Assembly (NCBI GenBank): GCA_002440625.1
Contig: DJUV01000077.1
Location: 1-19,470 of the forward strand
DNA: 19,470 bases
Origin: Rhodobacteraceae bacterium UBA6273
GTDB lineage: Bacteria > Pseudomonadota > Alphaproteobacteria > Rhodobacterales > Rhodobacteraceae
Reading direction: 5' to 3'
Shown here: in pieces, positions 1 through 8,501 of the stretch
Numbering within the stretch: position 1 is the stretch's first letter
How the letters are laid out: every line of letters starts with the position of its first letter
Translations under genes and position numbers: made by a program
The notes under the pieces: generated by a model
Told to the model about the DNA's origin: nothing
The model's database searches: none
The model's input: the letters and a program-made list of their open reading frames with translations, nothing else

Positions 1-341
1 CCGGCATCGACATGTACATGGGTTCGGGCGGCGCGCCGGAAGGCGTGCTTGCGGCTTCGGCGCTGAAGTGCATGGGCGGCCAGATGTGGGGCCGGCTTCT
101 TTTCCGCAACGATGACGAACGCGGACGCGCGGCGAAGGCCGGGATCAAGGACCTGAACCGGGTCTATTCGCGCGACGAGATGGTGACCGGCGAGGTGATC
201 TTTGCCGCGACCGGCGTCACCAACGGCTCGATCCTGCGGGGCGTGCGGCGCGAGCCGCATTTCATCGAGACGGAGACGATCCTGATGCGGTCGAAGACCG
301 GATCGGTCAGGCGGATGCTCTACCGCAACCCGGTGCGTTGA
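1..341 (+). CDS. glpX: Fructose-1,6-bisphosphatase class II (GlpX), C-terminal part
   Basis: This is the 3' end of a gene that begins before the window; the frame is open from base 3 and stops with TGA at 339-341. The roughly 112 visible residues match the end of GlpX, the lithium-sensitive class II fructose-1,6-bisphosphatase that hydrolyses fructose-1,6-bisphosphate in gluconeogenesis and, in autotrophic relatives, the Calvin cycle. Recognisable blocks are the GSGGAPEGVLAA stretch near the start, the GQMWGRL segment, and the GVTNGSILRGVR block followed by a run ending TETILMRSKTGSVR, all typical of the GlpX carboxy-terminal half. The next gene is recJ, 82 bases downstream on the same strand. 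I remember glpX and recJ as neighbours in Rhodobacterales genomes, often after homoserine dehydrogenase. The catalytic amino-terminal half is outside the window. Confidence 0.93.
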   Translation, partial: GIDMYMGSGGAPEGVLAASALKCMGGQMWGRLLFRNDDERGRAAKAGIKDLNRVYSRDEMVTGEVIFAATGVTNGSILRGVRREPHFIETETILMRSKTGSVRRMLYRNPVR

Positions 342-355
342 GTTTTCCGACGGAA

Positions 356-396
356 GCGGGGCGCTGCCCCGCACCCCGAGGTATTTTCGGGAAGAT
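356..396 (+). repeat. Double-hairpin intergenic element, copy 1 (possible glpX terminator)
   Basis: A perfect 7-bp stem, GCGGGGC (356-362) with GCCCCGC (366-372) and a GCT loop, is followed by ACCCC, GAGGTATTTTCGGG and a purine-rich GAAGATGAAA. A second small hairpin can form from CCCGA (375-379) and TCGGG (387-391). The element starts 14 bases after the glpX stop and ends about 30 bases before the recJ start. A related arrangement on the minus strand lies at 7981-8033. I remember a hairpin followed by CCCC and a G-rich GTATTT box as common between genes in Rhodobacterales. It may weaken transcription between glpX and recJ, but the T-run is short, so strong intrinsic termination is not certain. 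Confidence 0.5.
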
Positions 397-423
397 GAAA
401 GCAGAGCATCCGGGGAGGGGCGC

Positions 424-2166
<1,743 letters not shown>

Positions 2167-2200
2167 CGCAAGGCCCTGTCAAAAATGTGCAAAATCCCCC

Positions 2201-2229
2201 TTGCGAGTCAGATGCGGGTGGCCTAAACA
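2201..2229 (+). promoter_or_regulatory. Predicted sigma70-type promoter of tRNA-Glu
   Basis: TTGCGA (2201-2206) and TAAACA (2224-2229) are separated by exactly 17 bases, and the -10-like box ends 18 bases before the mature 5' end of the tRNA at 2248. Transcription would start near 2236. The -10 is weak against the enteric consensus, but stable-RNA promoters of alphaproteobacteria often deviate. The call rests on spacing and position only. Confidence 0.5.
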
Positions 2230-2247
2230 CCCGCCCACGCCAAGTGC

Positions 2248-2322
2248 GGCCCGTTCGTCTATCGGTTAGGACACCAGGTTTTCAACCTGGGAAGAGGGGT
2301 TCGACTCCCCTACGGGCTGCCA
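2248..2322 (+). tRNA. tRNA-Glu (anticodon UUC)
   Basis: A complete 75-base cloverleaf is readable. The acceptor GGCCCGT (2248-2254) pairs with ACGGGCT (2312-2318), with a G-U pair at the end. The anticodon stem CCAGG/CCTGG (2274-2278 and 2286-2290) encloses the loop TTTTCAA with anticodon TTC at 2281-2283. The T arm is GGGG TTCGACT CCCC. The discriminator base is G and CCA is encoded in the gene (2320-2322). The anticodon reads GAA and GAG. In many genomes tRNA genes serve as integration sites, but no integrase or duplicated tRNA 3' end is visible here. Confidence 0.97.
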
Positions 2323-2527
2323 GGCGCCTTCCCAAATTCTTGTTCTGCAACGTTTTTCGCGGCTGGTCCCGGCAATTTCCGCCTGTCGTCGCCCTGCACT
2401 TCTGCCTGGCATCAATCGCCCCTCAGCAGGGCTTGTCCTGCCGCGCCGTGGCGGTCAGATTGTGCGGACCGAACCCGCGCCGCTGACCTCGCTGCGGCCC
2501 GAAATGACCCGCCACAGGTGAAGCCGG

Positions 2528-2980
2528 ATGCTGAAAACCATCGACCCGACCCTCAACGCCGATCTCCTTCATGCGCTGGCCGCGATGGGGCATGGCGATG
2601 ACATCGTGATCGCTGACGCCAACTTCCCCGCCGATGCCGTGGCGCGGGCGACCACCCTTGGTCATGCCCTGCGGCTCGACGGTGTCGATGCGGCGCGGGC
2701 GGTCAGGGCGATCCTGTCGCTGATGCCGCTCGACAGCTTCGTTGACGCCCCGGCGCGGCGGATGGAGGTGGTGGGGCAGCCGGGCGAGATGCCGGAGGTC
2801 CAGCGCGAGGTGGCGCGCGAGGTCGAGGCCGCCGAGGGGCGGACCGTCACCCTTGCGCCCATCGAGCGCTACGCCTTTTATGAGGCGGCGAAGAGTGCCT
2901 ATTGCGTGGTGGCGACCGGAGAGCGGCGCTTCTACGGCTGCTTCATCCTGAAGAAGGGCGTCATTCCGCCGTCGGAATAG
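2528..2980 (+). CDS. FucU/RbsD family sugar mutarotase
   Basis: The 150-residue protein fits the RbsD/FucU family, small decameric cytoplasmic enzymes that interconvert alpha and beta anomers of L-fucose (FucU) or ribopyranose forms (RbsD). Typical features are the MGHGDDIVIADANFP block (residues 20-34), with catalytic-type His22 and Asp30, the LDGVDAARAVRAILSLMPLD segment, and the C-terminal block ERYAFYEAAKSAYCVV followed by ERRFYGCFILKKG. The FYEAAK block resembles FucU more than RbsD. The start ATG at 2528 has AGGTGA about six bases upstream. No sugar-transport or fucose-degradation genes are adjacent, so the substrate cannot be taken from context; L-fucose is the best guess. It converges with the ArgE-like gene, with only 3 bases between the two stop codons. 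Confidence 0.88.
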   Translation: MLKTIDPTLNADLLHALAAMGHGDDIVIADANFPADAVARATTLGHALRLDGVDAARAVRAILSLMPLDSFVDAPARRMEVVGQPGEMPEVQREVAREVEAAEGRTVTLAPIERYAFYEAAKSAYCVVATGERRFYGCFILKKGVIPPSE

Positions 2981-2983
2981 GGC

Positions 2984-4093
2984 TCAGGCGCCCATCATCC
3001 GCCCGATGAAGGCAAGGCAGCGCCGAAGCTCGCTTTCGGCGATGGATTCGTCGGGCTGGTGCCCGTCGTCCATGGTCCCCGGCCCTGCGACAAGCGTCGG
3101 GATACCGAGGCCCGCGAAATAGCCGGCCTCGGTCCCGAAGGCGAGCTTCACCGGGCGCGGATCGTCCAGCTCGGCAGCGGCGGCGGCAAGTGCGGGATCG
3201 GCAAGGTCACTCGCCAACCCCGGATAGGCGCCGGTTTCGCTGATCTCGATGCCATCGGGCAGCCCTGCCCTGATCCGCGCGAGAATGTCCCCCGGCGTTT
3301 CGGCGGCGAGATGGCGGATCTCGAAGAGAACCTCCGCCCGGTCGGGAACGATATTGAGGGCGATTCCGCCCGACATCACCCCGGCATGGACGGTGGAATA
3401 GGCCGGGTCCTGCCCCTCATCCTGCGCGCCTTCCGCCATCAGCCGCGCCTGTTCGGCCCGGAGCGCGTTGATGAGGTCGGCGGCAAGGTGCAGCGCATTG
3501 GTGAACTTCGGCGCCAGCGCGGAATGCCCGGCCTGCCCATGACAGACGGCCCGGTAGCTCGCCTTGCCCTTGTGGCCGATCCCCGGCCGCATCAGCGTCG
3601 GCTCCCCGACGATGCATAGATCGGGGCGACCAAGGGTCGGGATCACCTCACCGATCATCTCGGGGATGCCGCGGCAACCCACTTCCTCATCCCAACTAAG
3701 GGCGATCAGCATCGGTCGCTTGGGCGGATCCCCCCCCCGCAGCGTTTCGGCATGGGCCAGAACGCAGGCGAGAAAGCCTTTCATGTCGGTGGTGCCGCGC
3801 CCGTGGAGCCGTTCGCCCTTCCGTGTCAGTTCGAAGGGCGGCAGCGTCCAGGCCTGCCCCTCGACCGGCACGACGTCGCTATGCGCCGACCAGAGGATAC
3901 CGCCCTCTCCCGCCCCGAACCGTGCCAATAGCCCGGCCTTGCCCGCGACGGAGGCGGGAATGCGGGTGACGGCAAAGCCTGCCTCCCGCAGCAGCGCCTC
4001 CACCCAGTCAATCAGCGCAAGGTTCGATTGCGACGAGACCGTCGGAAAGGCGATCAGCCGGGCGAGGATGTCGAGCGTGCGGTCCATCCTCAT
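2984..4093 (-). CDS. M20 family deacylase, acetylornithine deacetylase (ArgE)-like
   Basis: The product, 369 residues from the ATG at 4093, is a zinc-dependent M20 amidohydrolase resembling ArgE. Visible metal and catalytic residues are H71-S-D73 (HSDVVP), D103 in GRGTTDMKG, the E136-E137 pair in SWDEEVG, E164 in VGEPT and H345 in DDGHQPDE. The dimerisation (lid) domain spans roughly residues 173-285. The start codon overlaps the stop of the upstream oxidoreductase gene as ATGA, so the two are translationally coupled; an alternative ATG lies two codons further in. In a setting of amine-oxidising enzymes the likelier role is removing an acyl group from a catabolic intermediate, not arginine biosynthesis, since bacteria with ArgJ do not need ArgE. 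The true substrate cannot be read from sequence. A run of nine C (nine G on the coding strand) lies at 3730-3738 and the frame is intact across it. Confidence 0.85.
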   Translation of the reverse strand: MRMDRTLDILARLIAFPTVSSQSNLALIDWVEALLREAGFAVTRIPASVAGKAGLLARFGAGEGGILWSAHSDVVPVEGQAWTLPPFELTRKGERLHGRGTTDMKGFLACVLAHAETLRGGDPPKRPMLIALSWDEEVGCRGIPEMIGEVIPTLGRPDLCIVGEPTLMRPGIGHKGKASYRAVCHGQAGHSALAPKFTNALHLAADLINALRAEQARLMAEGAQDEGQDPAYSTVHAGVMSGGIALNIVPDRAEVLFEIRHLAAETPGDILARIRAGLPDGIEISETGAYPGLASDLADPALAAAAAELDDPRPVKLAFGTEAGYFAGLGIPTLVAGPGTMDDGHQPDESIAESELRRCLAFIGRMMGA

Positions 4094-6153
4094 GCCAGCG
4101 CCGTCACCTCGCGCCGGAACGGGAGCGCATCGCCGATGTCGGGCATGTCGAGTTCGCGCGCATAGCGATGCCCGGCATAGGTCGCCCAGGCGATCGGCCC
4201 CGGCGCGTTGGCGTCGCCGATGATCCTGACCGAGGCGATGCCCGCATCGGCCCAGTCCGCAGCCCGCGCCATCAGGTCGCGGTAGAGCACATCGTCGGAA
4301 AGACGAGAGGCCACCATCGCCACCGCATCGCAAGCAATATGGCCGGGCGACCCGGTATAGGCGCATTCGGTCGCCACCCCATCCGCCTTGATCGCGGCAA
4401 TGCCGGTGTTGAGCACGATCTTCACCCCCGCCGCGACGAGCCGCCGGTGGATCGCCCCCTGCTCCAGCGTGTTGAGCGTCCAGTCCGAGACATAGGCCGA
4501 GGTGGTGACAAAGGTGACGCGGCACCCCGCGCCCGCCAGAAGCTCGGCGATGACGCCGCCCATGTAGTAGTGATCGTCGTCGAAAAGGACGACTTCGCCC
4601 GAAGGCAGCCGCCCCGCCATGATGTTGTCCGGCGTAAAGACCGGCATGGCTCCGTCACGCGGGATCGGCACCACATGCTGCCGCGCCACCCCGTCCGCGC
4701 GCCATGTCGCGCCGGTGGCGATGCAGACATGCTGGAAGCCGAAGTCGAGGATTTCGGCCGCAGTCAGGCGGCTCTCGAAATAGGTCTCCACATTCGGGCG
4801 CTGTGAAAGCTGATAGGCCCGGTAATCCGCGACCCGGCCCCAGGCAGAGAGGCCGGGCAGCTTCCGTTCCCGCGCCACCCGCCCGCCAAGCTCCCGCCCC
4901 GCCTCGGCCAGCGCCACATCATAGCCGCGCAAGGACAGCGCCCGCGCGGCCTCAAGCCCTGCCGGCCCGGCGCCGACGACAAGCACATTGGCGCTCTCGC
5001 CCTTGGGGTTCATCTTCTCCGGGTGCCAGCCCTTCCGCCATTCCTCCATGAAGGTCGGGTTCTGGGTGCAGCGGCTGATCGACTGCGTCATGTCGCCGGT
5101 GATGCAGATATTGCAGCCGATGCATTCGCGGATGTCCTCGATCCGCCCCTCCTCGATCTTCTTCGGCAAGAAGGGATCGGCGATGGAGGGCCGCGCGCAG
5201 CCGATGAAGTCCAAGACCCCCTGCCGCACCAGCCGCGCCATCACATCCGGCGAGGTGAAGCGCCCGACACCCACCACGGGCTTCGACGTAAGGTCGCGGA
5301 TGCCGGTCACGAGGCTTTCCTGCGCCGCCTCCTCCTTGAAACGGCTCGGGCCGGAGCAATCTTCCCACGTCCCCTGCGCCAGATCCCAGAGATCCGGCAG
5401 ATCGCCGTTCATCTCGATGAAGTCGCGGACCTCGGCATTGGAAAAGCCAAGATTGCCGATGGTCTCGTCGAGGCTCACCCGAAGCGAGATCGCCATGGTA
5501 TCGCCGACCGCATCGCGCATGTCGGCAAAGACCTCGTTCACGAAGCGTGAGCGGTTCTCAAGACTGCCGCCGTATTCGTCGGTCCGCTGGTTGGTGGCAC
5601 GGCTGAGGAAATGCTGGAAGATGCCGAAGCCATGCGCGCCGTAAAGGCAGATGAGGTCAAAGCCCGCGTGCTTCGACCGCTTCGCCGCATTGACGAACCA
5701 GCGCCGCAGGTTGCGGATATCGGTCTTGTCGAGCGCCCGGGCCTGCACCGGATCGTTGGTGAAGGTGCGGATCGGCCCGGCGCTGACCGCCAGCGGCACT
5801 TCCTTCGTGTAGAAGTTCGGCCCGTTGATCCCGGAATAGGCAAGCTGGATGCCGGCGAGCGCACCATGGGTCTTCATCGCCTCAGACATGCGGCGAAGGG
5901 CGGGAATATCGGCATCATCCCAGAGCCGAAGCTCGATGAAGGGGGTGATTTCCGAGGTGTGGTGCATCTCGGTCTGCTCGGTGAAGATCACGCCCCAGCC
6001 GCCCTCGGCCTTGATGCCGCGCATCGCCGCTGCCGCCGAAGGGTCGCGGTAGCCGCCGCCATTGCAATGCGGCACCTGGTAGAAGCGGTTCTTCGCGGTC
6101 AGAGGGCCGATCCTGACCTTGTCGAACAGAATATCGTATGCGGAATTGCGCAT
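4090..6153 (-). CDS. Trimethylamine dehydrogenase-family FMN/4Fe-4S oxidoreductase
   Basis: The 687-residue protein follows the layout of trimethylamine and dimethylamine dehydrogenases. An FMN-binding TIM barrel of the Old Yellow Enzyme type occupies about residues 5-340. It contains FYQVPHC (24-30), the catalytic-type Y171 and H174 in YGAHG, and TDEYGGSLENRSRF. The 4Fe-4S motif has C344, C347, C350 and C362, and two Rossmann-like domains follow, the first with VVGAGPAG at 392-399. Such enzymes oxidatively demethylate N-methyl amines to formaldehyde plus the demethylated amine and pass electrons on through the iron-sulphur cluster. Compared with trimethylamine dehydrogenase as I remember it, two of the three aromatic-bowl residues are replaced (Y60 to Q60, W355 to D354), so trimethylamine is an unlikely substrate. 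GGGAG lies about six bases before the ATG at 6153. It is coupled to the M20 gene by ATGA and is probably activated by the LysR protein encoded next to it. Confidence 0.88.
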   Translation of the reverse strand: MRNSAYDILFDKVRIGPLTAKNRFYQVPHCNGGGYRDPSAAAAMRGIKAEGGWGVIFTEQTEMHHTSEITPFIELRLWDDADIPALRRMSEAMKTHGALAGIQLAYSGINGPNFYTKEVPLAVSAGPIRTFTNDPVQARALDKTDIRNLRRWFVNAAKRSKHAGFDLICLYGAHGFGIFQHFLSRATNQRTDEYGGSLENRSRFVNEVFADMRDAVGDTMAISLRVSLDETIGNLGFSNAEVRDFIEMNGDLPDLWDLAQGTWEDCSGPSRFKEEAAQESLVTGIRDLTSKPVVGVGRFTSPDVMARLVRQGVLDFIGCARPSIADPFLPKKIEEGRIEDIRECIGCNICITGDMTQSISRCTQNPTFMEEWRKGWHPEKMNPKGESANVLVVGAGPAGLEAARALSLRGYDVALAEAGRELGGRVARERKLPGLSAWGRVADYRAYQLSQRPNVETYFESRLTAAEILDFGFQHVCIATGATWRADGVARQHVVPIPRDGAMPVFTPDNIMAGRLPSGEVVLFDDDHYYMGGVIAELLAGAGCRVTFVTTSAYVSDWTLNTLEQGAIHRRLVAAGVKIVLNTGIAAIKADGVATECAYTGSPGHIACDAVAMVASRLSDDVLYRDLMARAADWADAGIASVRIIGDANAPGPIAWATYAGHRYARELDMPDIGDALPFRREVTALA

Positions 6154-6239
6154 TTCGTCTCCCGGGTCTCGTCCTTGTCGCGGCGGCGAAGTTCCTGCCT
6201 GCCGCGCTTCATGTAAATCAACCTTTGCGGAAGCTTGGC

Positions 6240-6254
6240 TTAGGCCGCGCCTAA
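6240..6254. promoter_or_regulatory. Candidate LysR operator, site 1 (before the oxidoreductase gene)
   Basis: TTAGGCCGCGCCTAA is a perfect inverted repeat with 6-bp arms and a 3-base centre. Its inner 13 bases have the T-N11-A form typical of LysR-type binding sites. It sits between lysR and the oxidoreductase gene, its near edge 86 bases before the ATG at 6153, where an activating LysR site is expected. The same TTAGG-N5-CCTAA pattern recurs upstream of lysR at 7225-7239. Confidence 0.62.
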
Positions 6255-6262
6255 CTACACGC

Positions 6263-7201
6263 TCAGCCGTGGGGATCGACCCCCGGTGCCGCCCCCTGCC
6301 CCGGCGTGATCCGCGCCCGCGCATGGTCGACGAAAGCCCGGATCGTGCAGGAATTGAGCGCCCCTTCCGAGACCAGGAGCCCAAGCCTCAGCGCCGGGCG
6401 CGGCACCTTCAAGGGCACGATCCGCAGCGGCAGCCCGTCGGGGGAGCGGTCGGGCATCGGCCGGATATTGGCCATCGAATAGCCGAACCCGTTGCCGACA
6501 AGTGCCCGCATCACCGCGATGTCGCGGGTCCGCTCGGCGATCTTCGGCGCGATCCGCGCCTCGGCGAAGAACGACAGGAAGTAATCTGCGCTCATCGGCA
6601 GGTCGAGAAGCACCATCGGCTCATCGGCCAGCTCCGCCACCGTCAGGCTCTCGCGCCGCGCCAGCGGGTGTTTCTCGCTCAGAACGACGTAAGGTGGCAG
6701 GTCGATGAGCGGCAGGAAGGTGAGGTCGGCGGGAACATCCAGATCATAGGCCATCGCCACGTCAAAGCGCGCCGCGCGAAGCCCGTCGAAAAGCTCGGCC
6801 TGGTCGCGCTCGAACTGGCGGAACACCACCTCCGGCCAGGCCTCGACGAAACTCCGCCTGAGGCGCGGCAGCACGATCTGGGCAAAGGTGACAAGGCAGC
6901 CGACGTTCAGGGGGCCGCGGACCTTGCCGGTAATGTCATTGGCAAGGACGTTGAGGCCCCGCGCCTCCGACAGCACGCGGCGCGCACTTTCGATGAAGCG
7001 GGCGCCGCCTTGGGTCAGGGAGAGGCCCTGCGCATGGCGTCGGATGAAAAGCTGGAGCCCGAACTCCGCCTCAAGCTGGGCGATGGCGGCAGAGATCGAG
7101 GGCGAGGATACGTTGACCTTCTCGGCGGCAAGCGCGATAGACCCGCATTCACCCACGGCCACGAAATACTCGAGCTGGCGCAGCGTTATGCGTAAGGCCA
7201 T
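6263..7201 (-). CDS. LysR family transcriptional regulator
   Basis: The 312-residue protein is a full-length LysR-type regulator. The winged helix-turn-helix occupies residues 5-62, with the typical LRQLEYFVAVGECGSI, AAEKVNVSSPSISAAIAQLE and LFIRRHAQGLSLTQGG segments. A two-lobe effector-binding domain follows from about residue 92 and includes a block around VLSEKHPLA. These regulators bind DNA as tetramers and respond to a pathway metabolite. The gene lies inside the catabolic island, on the same strand, between the DUF1028 and oxidoreductase genes. Palindromes of the pattern TTAGG-N5-CCTAA lie on both of its sides, which suggests that it controls itself and the island. The inducer is unknown but is probably the substrate or an intermediate. 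Confidence 0.92.
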   Translation of the reverse strand: MALRITLRQLEYFVAVGECGSIALAAEKVNVSSPSISAAIAQLEAEFGLQLFIRRHAQGLSLTQGGARFIESARRVLSEARGLNVLANDITGKVRGPLNVGCLVTFAQIVLPRLRRSFVEAWPEVVFRQFERDQAELFDGLRAARFDVAMAYDLDVPADLTFLPLIDLPPYVVLSEKHPLARRESLTVAELADEPMVLLDLPMSADYFLSFFAEARIAPKIAERTRDIAVMRALVGNGFGYSMANIRPMPDRSPDGLPLRIVPLKVPRPALRLGLLVSEGALNSCTIRAFVDHARARITPGQGAAPGVDPHG

Positions 7202-7224
7202 CTCTCACCAAAAGACACGAGCCG

Positions 7225-7239
7225 TTAGGTCTGTCCTAA
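7225..7239. promoter_or_regulatory. Candidate LysR operator, site 2 (before lysR)
   Basis: TTAGGTCTGTCCTAA has perfect 5-bp arms (TTAGG/CCTAA) around a 5-base centre, the same geometry as site 1 at 6240-6254. It lies 23 bases before the lysR start codon and 54 bases after the DUF1028 stop. At that distance it would overlap the lysR promoter or leader, consistent with autorepression. Confidence 0.6.
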
Positions 7240-7293
7240 GCTGCCTGCCCGGCGGCGCTGCGTCAAGCCCGAACCCCACGGCAAGACGTGCCC

Positions 7294-7971
7294 TCACTCA
7301 TCCCCCGGCACCCCGTAAGAGGGTGCTGCGACGGGATTGAGCGCCCGGGTGACATAGGCTTCCGCCTGCGGCGCATAGACCTCCCAGACGCGGGCGATGG
7401 CCTCGATCGGGCTGCCCTCGTCGATCCAGTCACAGCGCAACTCGGCGTAGGGCCAGGCCGCGCGATCGACGATCAGCATCCCCGCCGAATGCACCGGCCC
7501 GGCCTCGCCCCCCGCCGCCACCGCCGCCCGCATCGCGGCGATCAGACGGTCGCCGAGCGGCCCCGAGGCCGCCTCAAACGCCGCGACCATCGCGCCCGGC
7601 ACAGAGTCATTGGCCAGAAGGTTGCCCCCTGCCGCGCAATCCTTCCCGGCAGCCGAGGTCCAGATCCCCAGAGCCTTCGCGCCGGAATGGATCGCCGGCG
7701 GCCCCTCGGCACCGATCGCCAGCAACTGCCGATAGTCGGGAAACCCATCCGCATCCCGCGCCGCCGCCACCGCCTCCGCCGCCGAAGCCCCACCCGCCAG
7801 CGCGTCCAGCATCAAAGGCCCAAGAGCCGGATTGGTCACGTTCTGCGTCGCCGCCGCCCCGACGCCGGCCTGCGCAAAGGCGCAGCGCGCCGCCACGGCA
7901 GGCGAGGATGAGGAGATCGCCACGCCGAACTGCCCCGACACCCTGCACCGCGCCACAATGGAAAAAGTCAT
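7294..7971 (-). CDS. DUF1028 family protein (Ntn-hydrolase-like)
   Basis: The product is 225 residues long from the ATG at 7971. The opening MTFSIVARCRVSGQFGVAIS is the hallmark start of DUF1028 proteins, placed in the N-terminal-nucleophile hydrolase superfamily. Thr2 is the expected nucleophile once Met1 is removed. Further family-like blocks are GVGAAATQNVTNPALGP, the LANDSVPGAMVAAFE region, and VDRAAWPYAELRCDWIDEGSPIEAI. An amide- or ester-hydrolysing role is inferred from the fold; no reaction can be assigned. It follows the Rid-family gene by 74 bases, a gap that holds a hairpin element, so expression of the two may be tuned separately. AGGGA lies just upstream of the ATG, and this start fits the family amino terminus exactly. 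Confidence 0.85.
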   Translation of the reverse strand: MTFSIVARCRVSGQFGVAISSSSPAVAARCAFAQAGVGAAATQNVTNPALGPLMLDALAGGASAAEAVAAARDADGFPDYRQLLAIGAEGPPAIHSGAKALGIWTSAAGKDCAAGGNLLANDSVPGAMVAAFEAASGPLGDRLIAAMRAAVAAGGEAGPVHSAGMLIVDRAAWPYAELRCDWIDEGSPIEAIARVWEVYAPQAEAYVTRALNPVAAPSYGVPGDE

Positions 7972-7980
7972 CGCATCCCT

Positions 7981-8033
7981 GCTTCTTCGTTGCTGAAATA
8001 CCCCACGGGGGTCCGGGGGTGTGAAACCCCCGG
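7981..8033 (-). repeat. Hairpin intergenic element, copy 2 (possible attenuator)
   Basis: Read on the minus strand, an 8-bp perfect stem CCGGGGGT/ACCCCCGG (8013-8020 with 8026-8033, loop TTCAC) is followed by ACCCCCGTGGGGTATTTCAGC and a purine-rich stretch that leads into the DUF1028 ribosome binding site. This is the same order of parts as at 356-396: hairpin, C-run, G-run with GTATTT, purines. It lies between two genes of one putative operon and may dampen downstream transcription. Confidence 0.5.
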
Positions 8034-8045
8034 CCTCTCCGCCGG

Positions 8046-8459
8046 TCAATCCGGTATGACTGCCGTCGCGTCGATCTCCACCAGCCAGGACGGACGGGCG
8101 AGCGCCACCACCACGATCCCGGTCGAGACCGGATGCACGTCCTTGATGTATTCGCCCATGGTCCGGTAGACCGCCTCGCGGTGGCGCACATCGGTCAGAT
8201 AGACCACGACCTTGCAGAGATGCTCCATCTTGCCGCCCGATTCCCCGATCAGTTGGCGGATATTCTGCATCACCTTGTGGGTCTGCTCGACCGGGTCATG
8301 GCTGCCGATGTCCTTCGCCGTATCGAGATCCTGCGGGCACTGGCCGCGCAAAAAGATCGTGGTGCCGCGCGCAACCACCGCCTGGCAGAGGTCATTGTCG
8401 AGCTTCTGCTCGGGGTAGGTGTCCCTGGTGTTGAACTTGCGAATGCGGGTATGTGCCAC
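8046..8459 (-). CDS. Rid family protein lacking the catalytic arginine
   Basis: The 137-residue protein has the small YjgF/YER057c/UK114 (Rid) fold, which is trimeric in known members. Recognisable parts are FLRGQCPQDL (36-45), the QTHKVMQNIRQLI helix, KVVVYLTDVRHREAVY (83-98) and the terminal VEIDATAVI. RidA hydrolyses reactive 2-aminoacrylate-type imines with an arginine that follows the P-A/V dipeptide in the last third. Here the stretch reads HPVSTGIVVV, so that arginine is replaced by Ser112. This resembles the Rid subfamilies without the Arg, for which deaminase activity is not expected. Translation starts at GTG 8459 after a GAGGGG ribosome binding site. The neighbours are the flavin monooxygenase 42 bases upstream and the DUF1028 gene downstream, so it probably serves the same pathway. 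Confidence 0.87.
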   Translation of the reverse strand: MAHTRIRKFNTRDTYPEQKLDNDLCQAVVARGTTIFLRGQCPQDLDTAKDIGSHDPVEQTHKVMQNIRQLIGESGGKMEHLCKVVVYLTDVRHREAVYRTMGEYIKDVHPVSTGIVVVALARPSWLVEIDATAVIPD

Positions 8460-8501
8460 GATGGCCCCTCTTGAATGTCGGTTGAAGATGATAGGGCGGC
8501 G

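Noticed and set aside
2248..2527. tRNA-Glu as the border of a genomic island
   Set aside because: No integrase, no repeated tRNA 3' end and no change in base composition were seen; the following 205 bases hold no gene or clear signal apart from the fucU-like ribosome binding site.
4094..4525. Upstream extension of the ArgE-like reading frame
   Set aside because: The extension lies fully inside the oxidoreductase gene in another frame; the ATGA overlap at 4090-4093 and M20 family length support the shorter protein.
6154..6384. Amino-terminal extension of the TMADH-family protein
   Set aside because: The ATG at 6153 has a good ribosome binding site and gives the family's amino terminus; the extension would cross the palindromic operator and enter lysR.
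6119..7195. Long plus-strand open frame opposite lysR
   Set aside because: Antisense to a canonical LysR gene and with low-complexity Arg/His/Pro composition; no recognisable domain.
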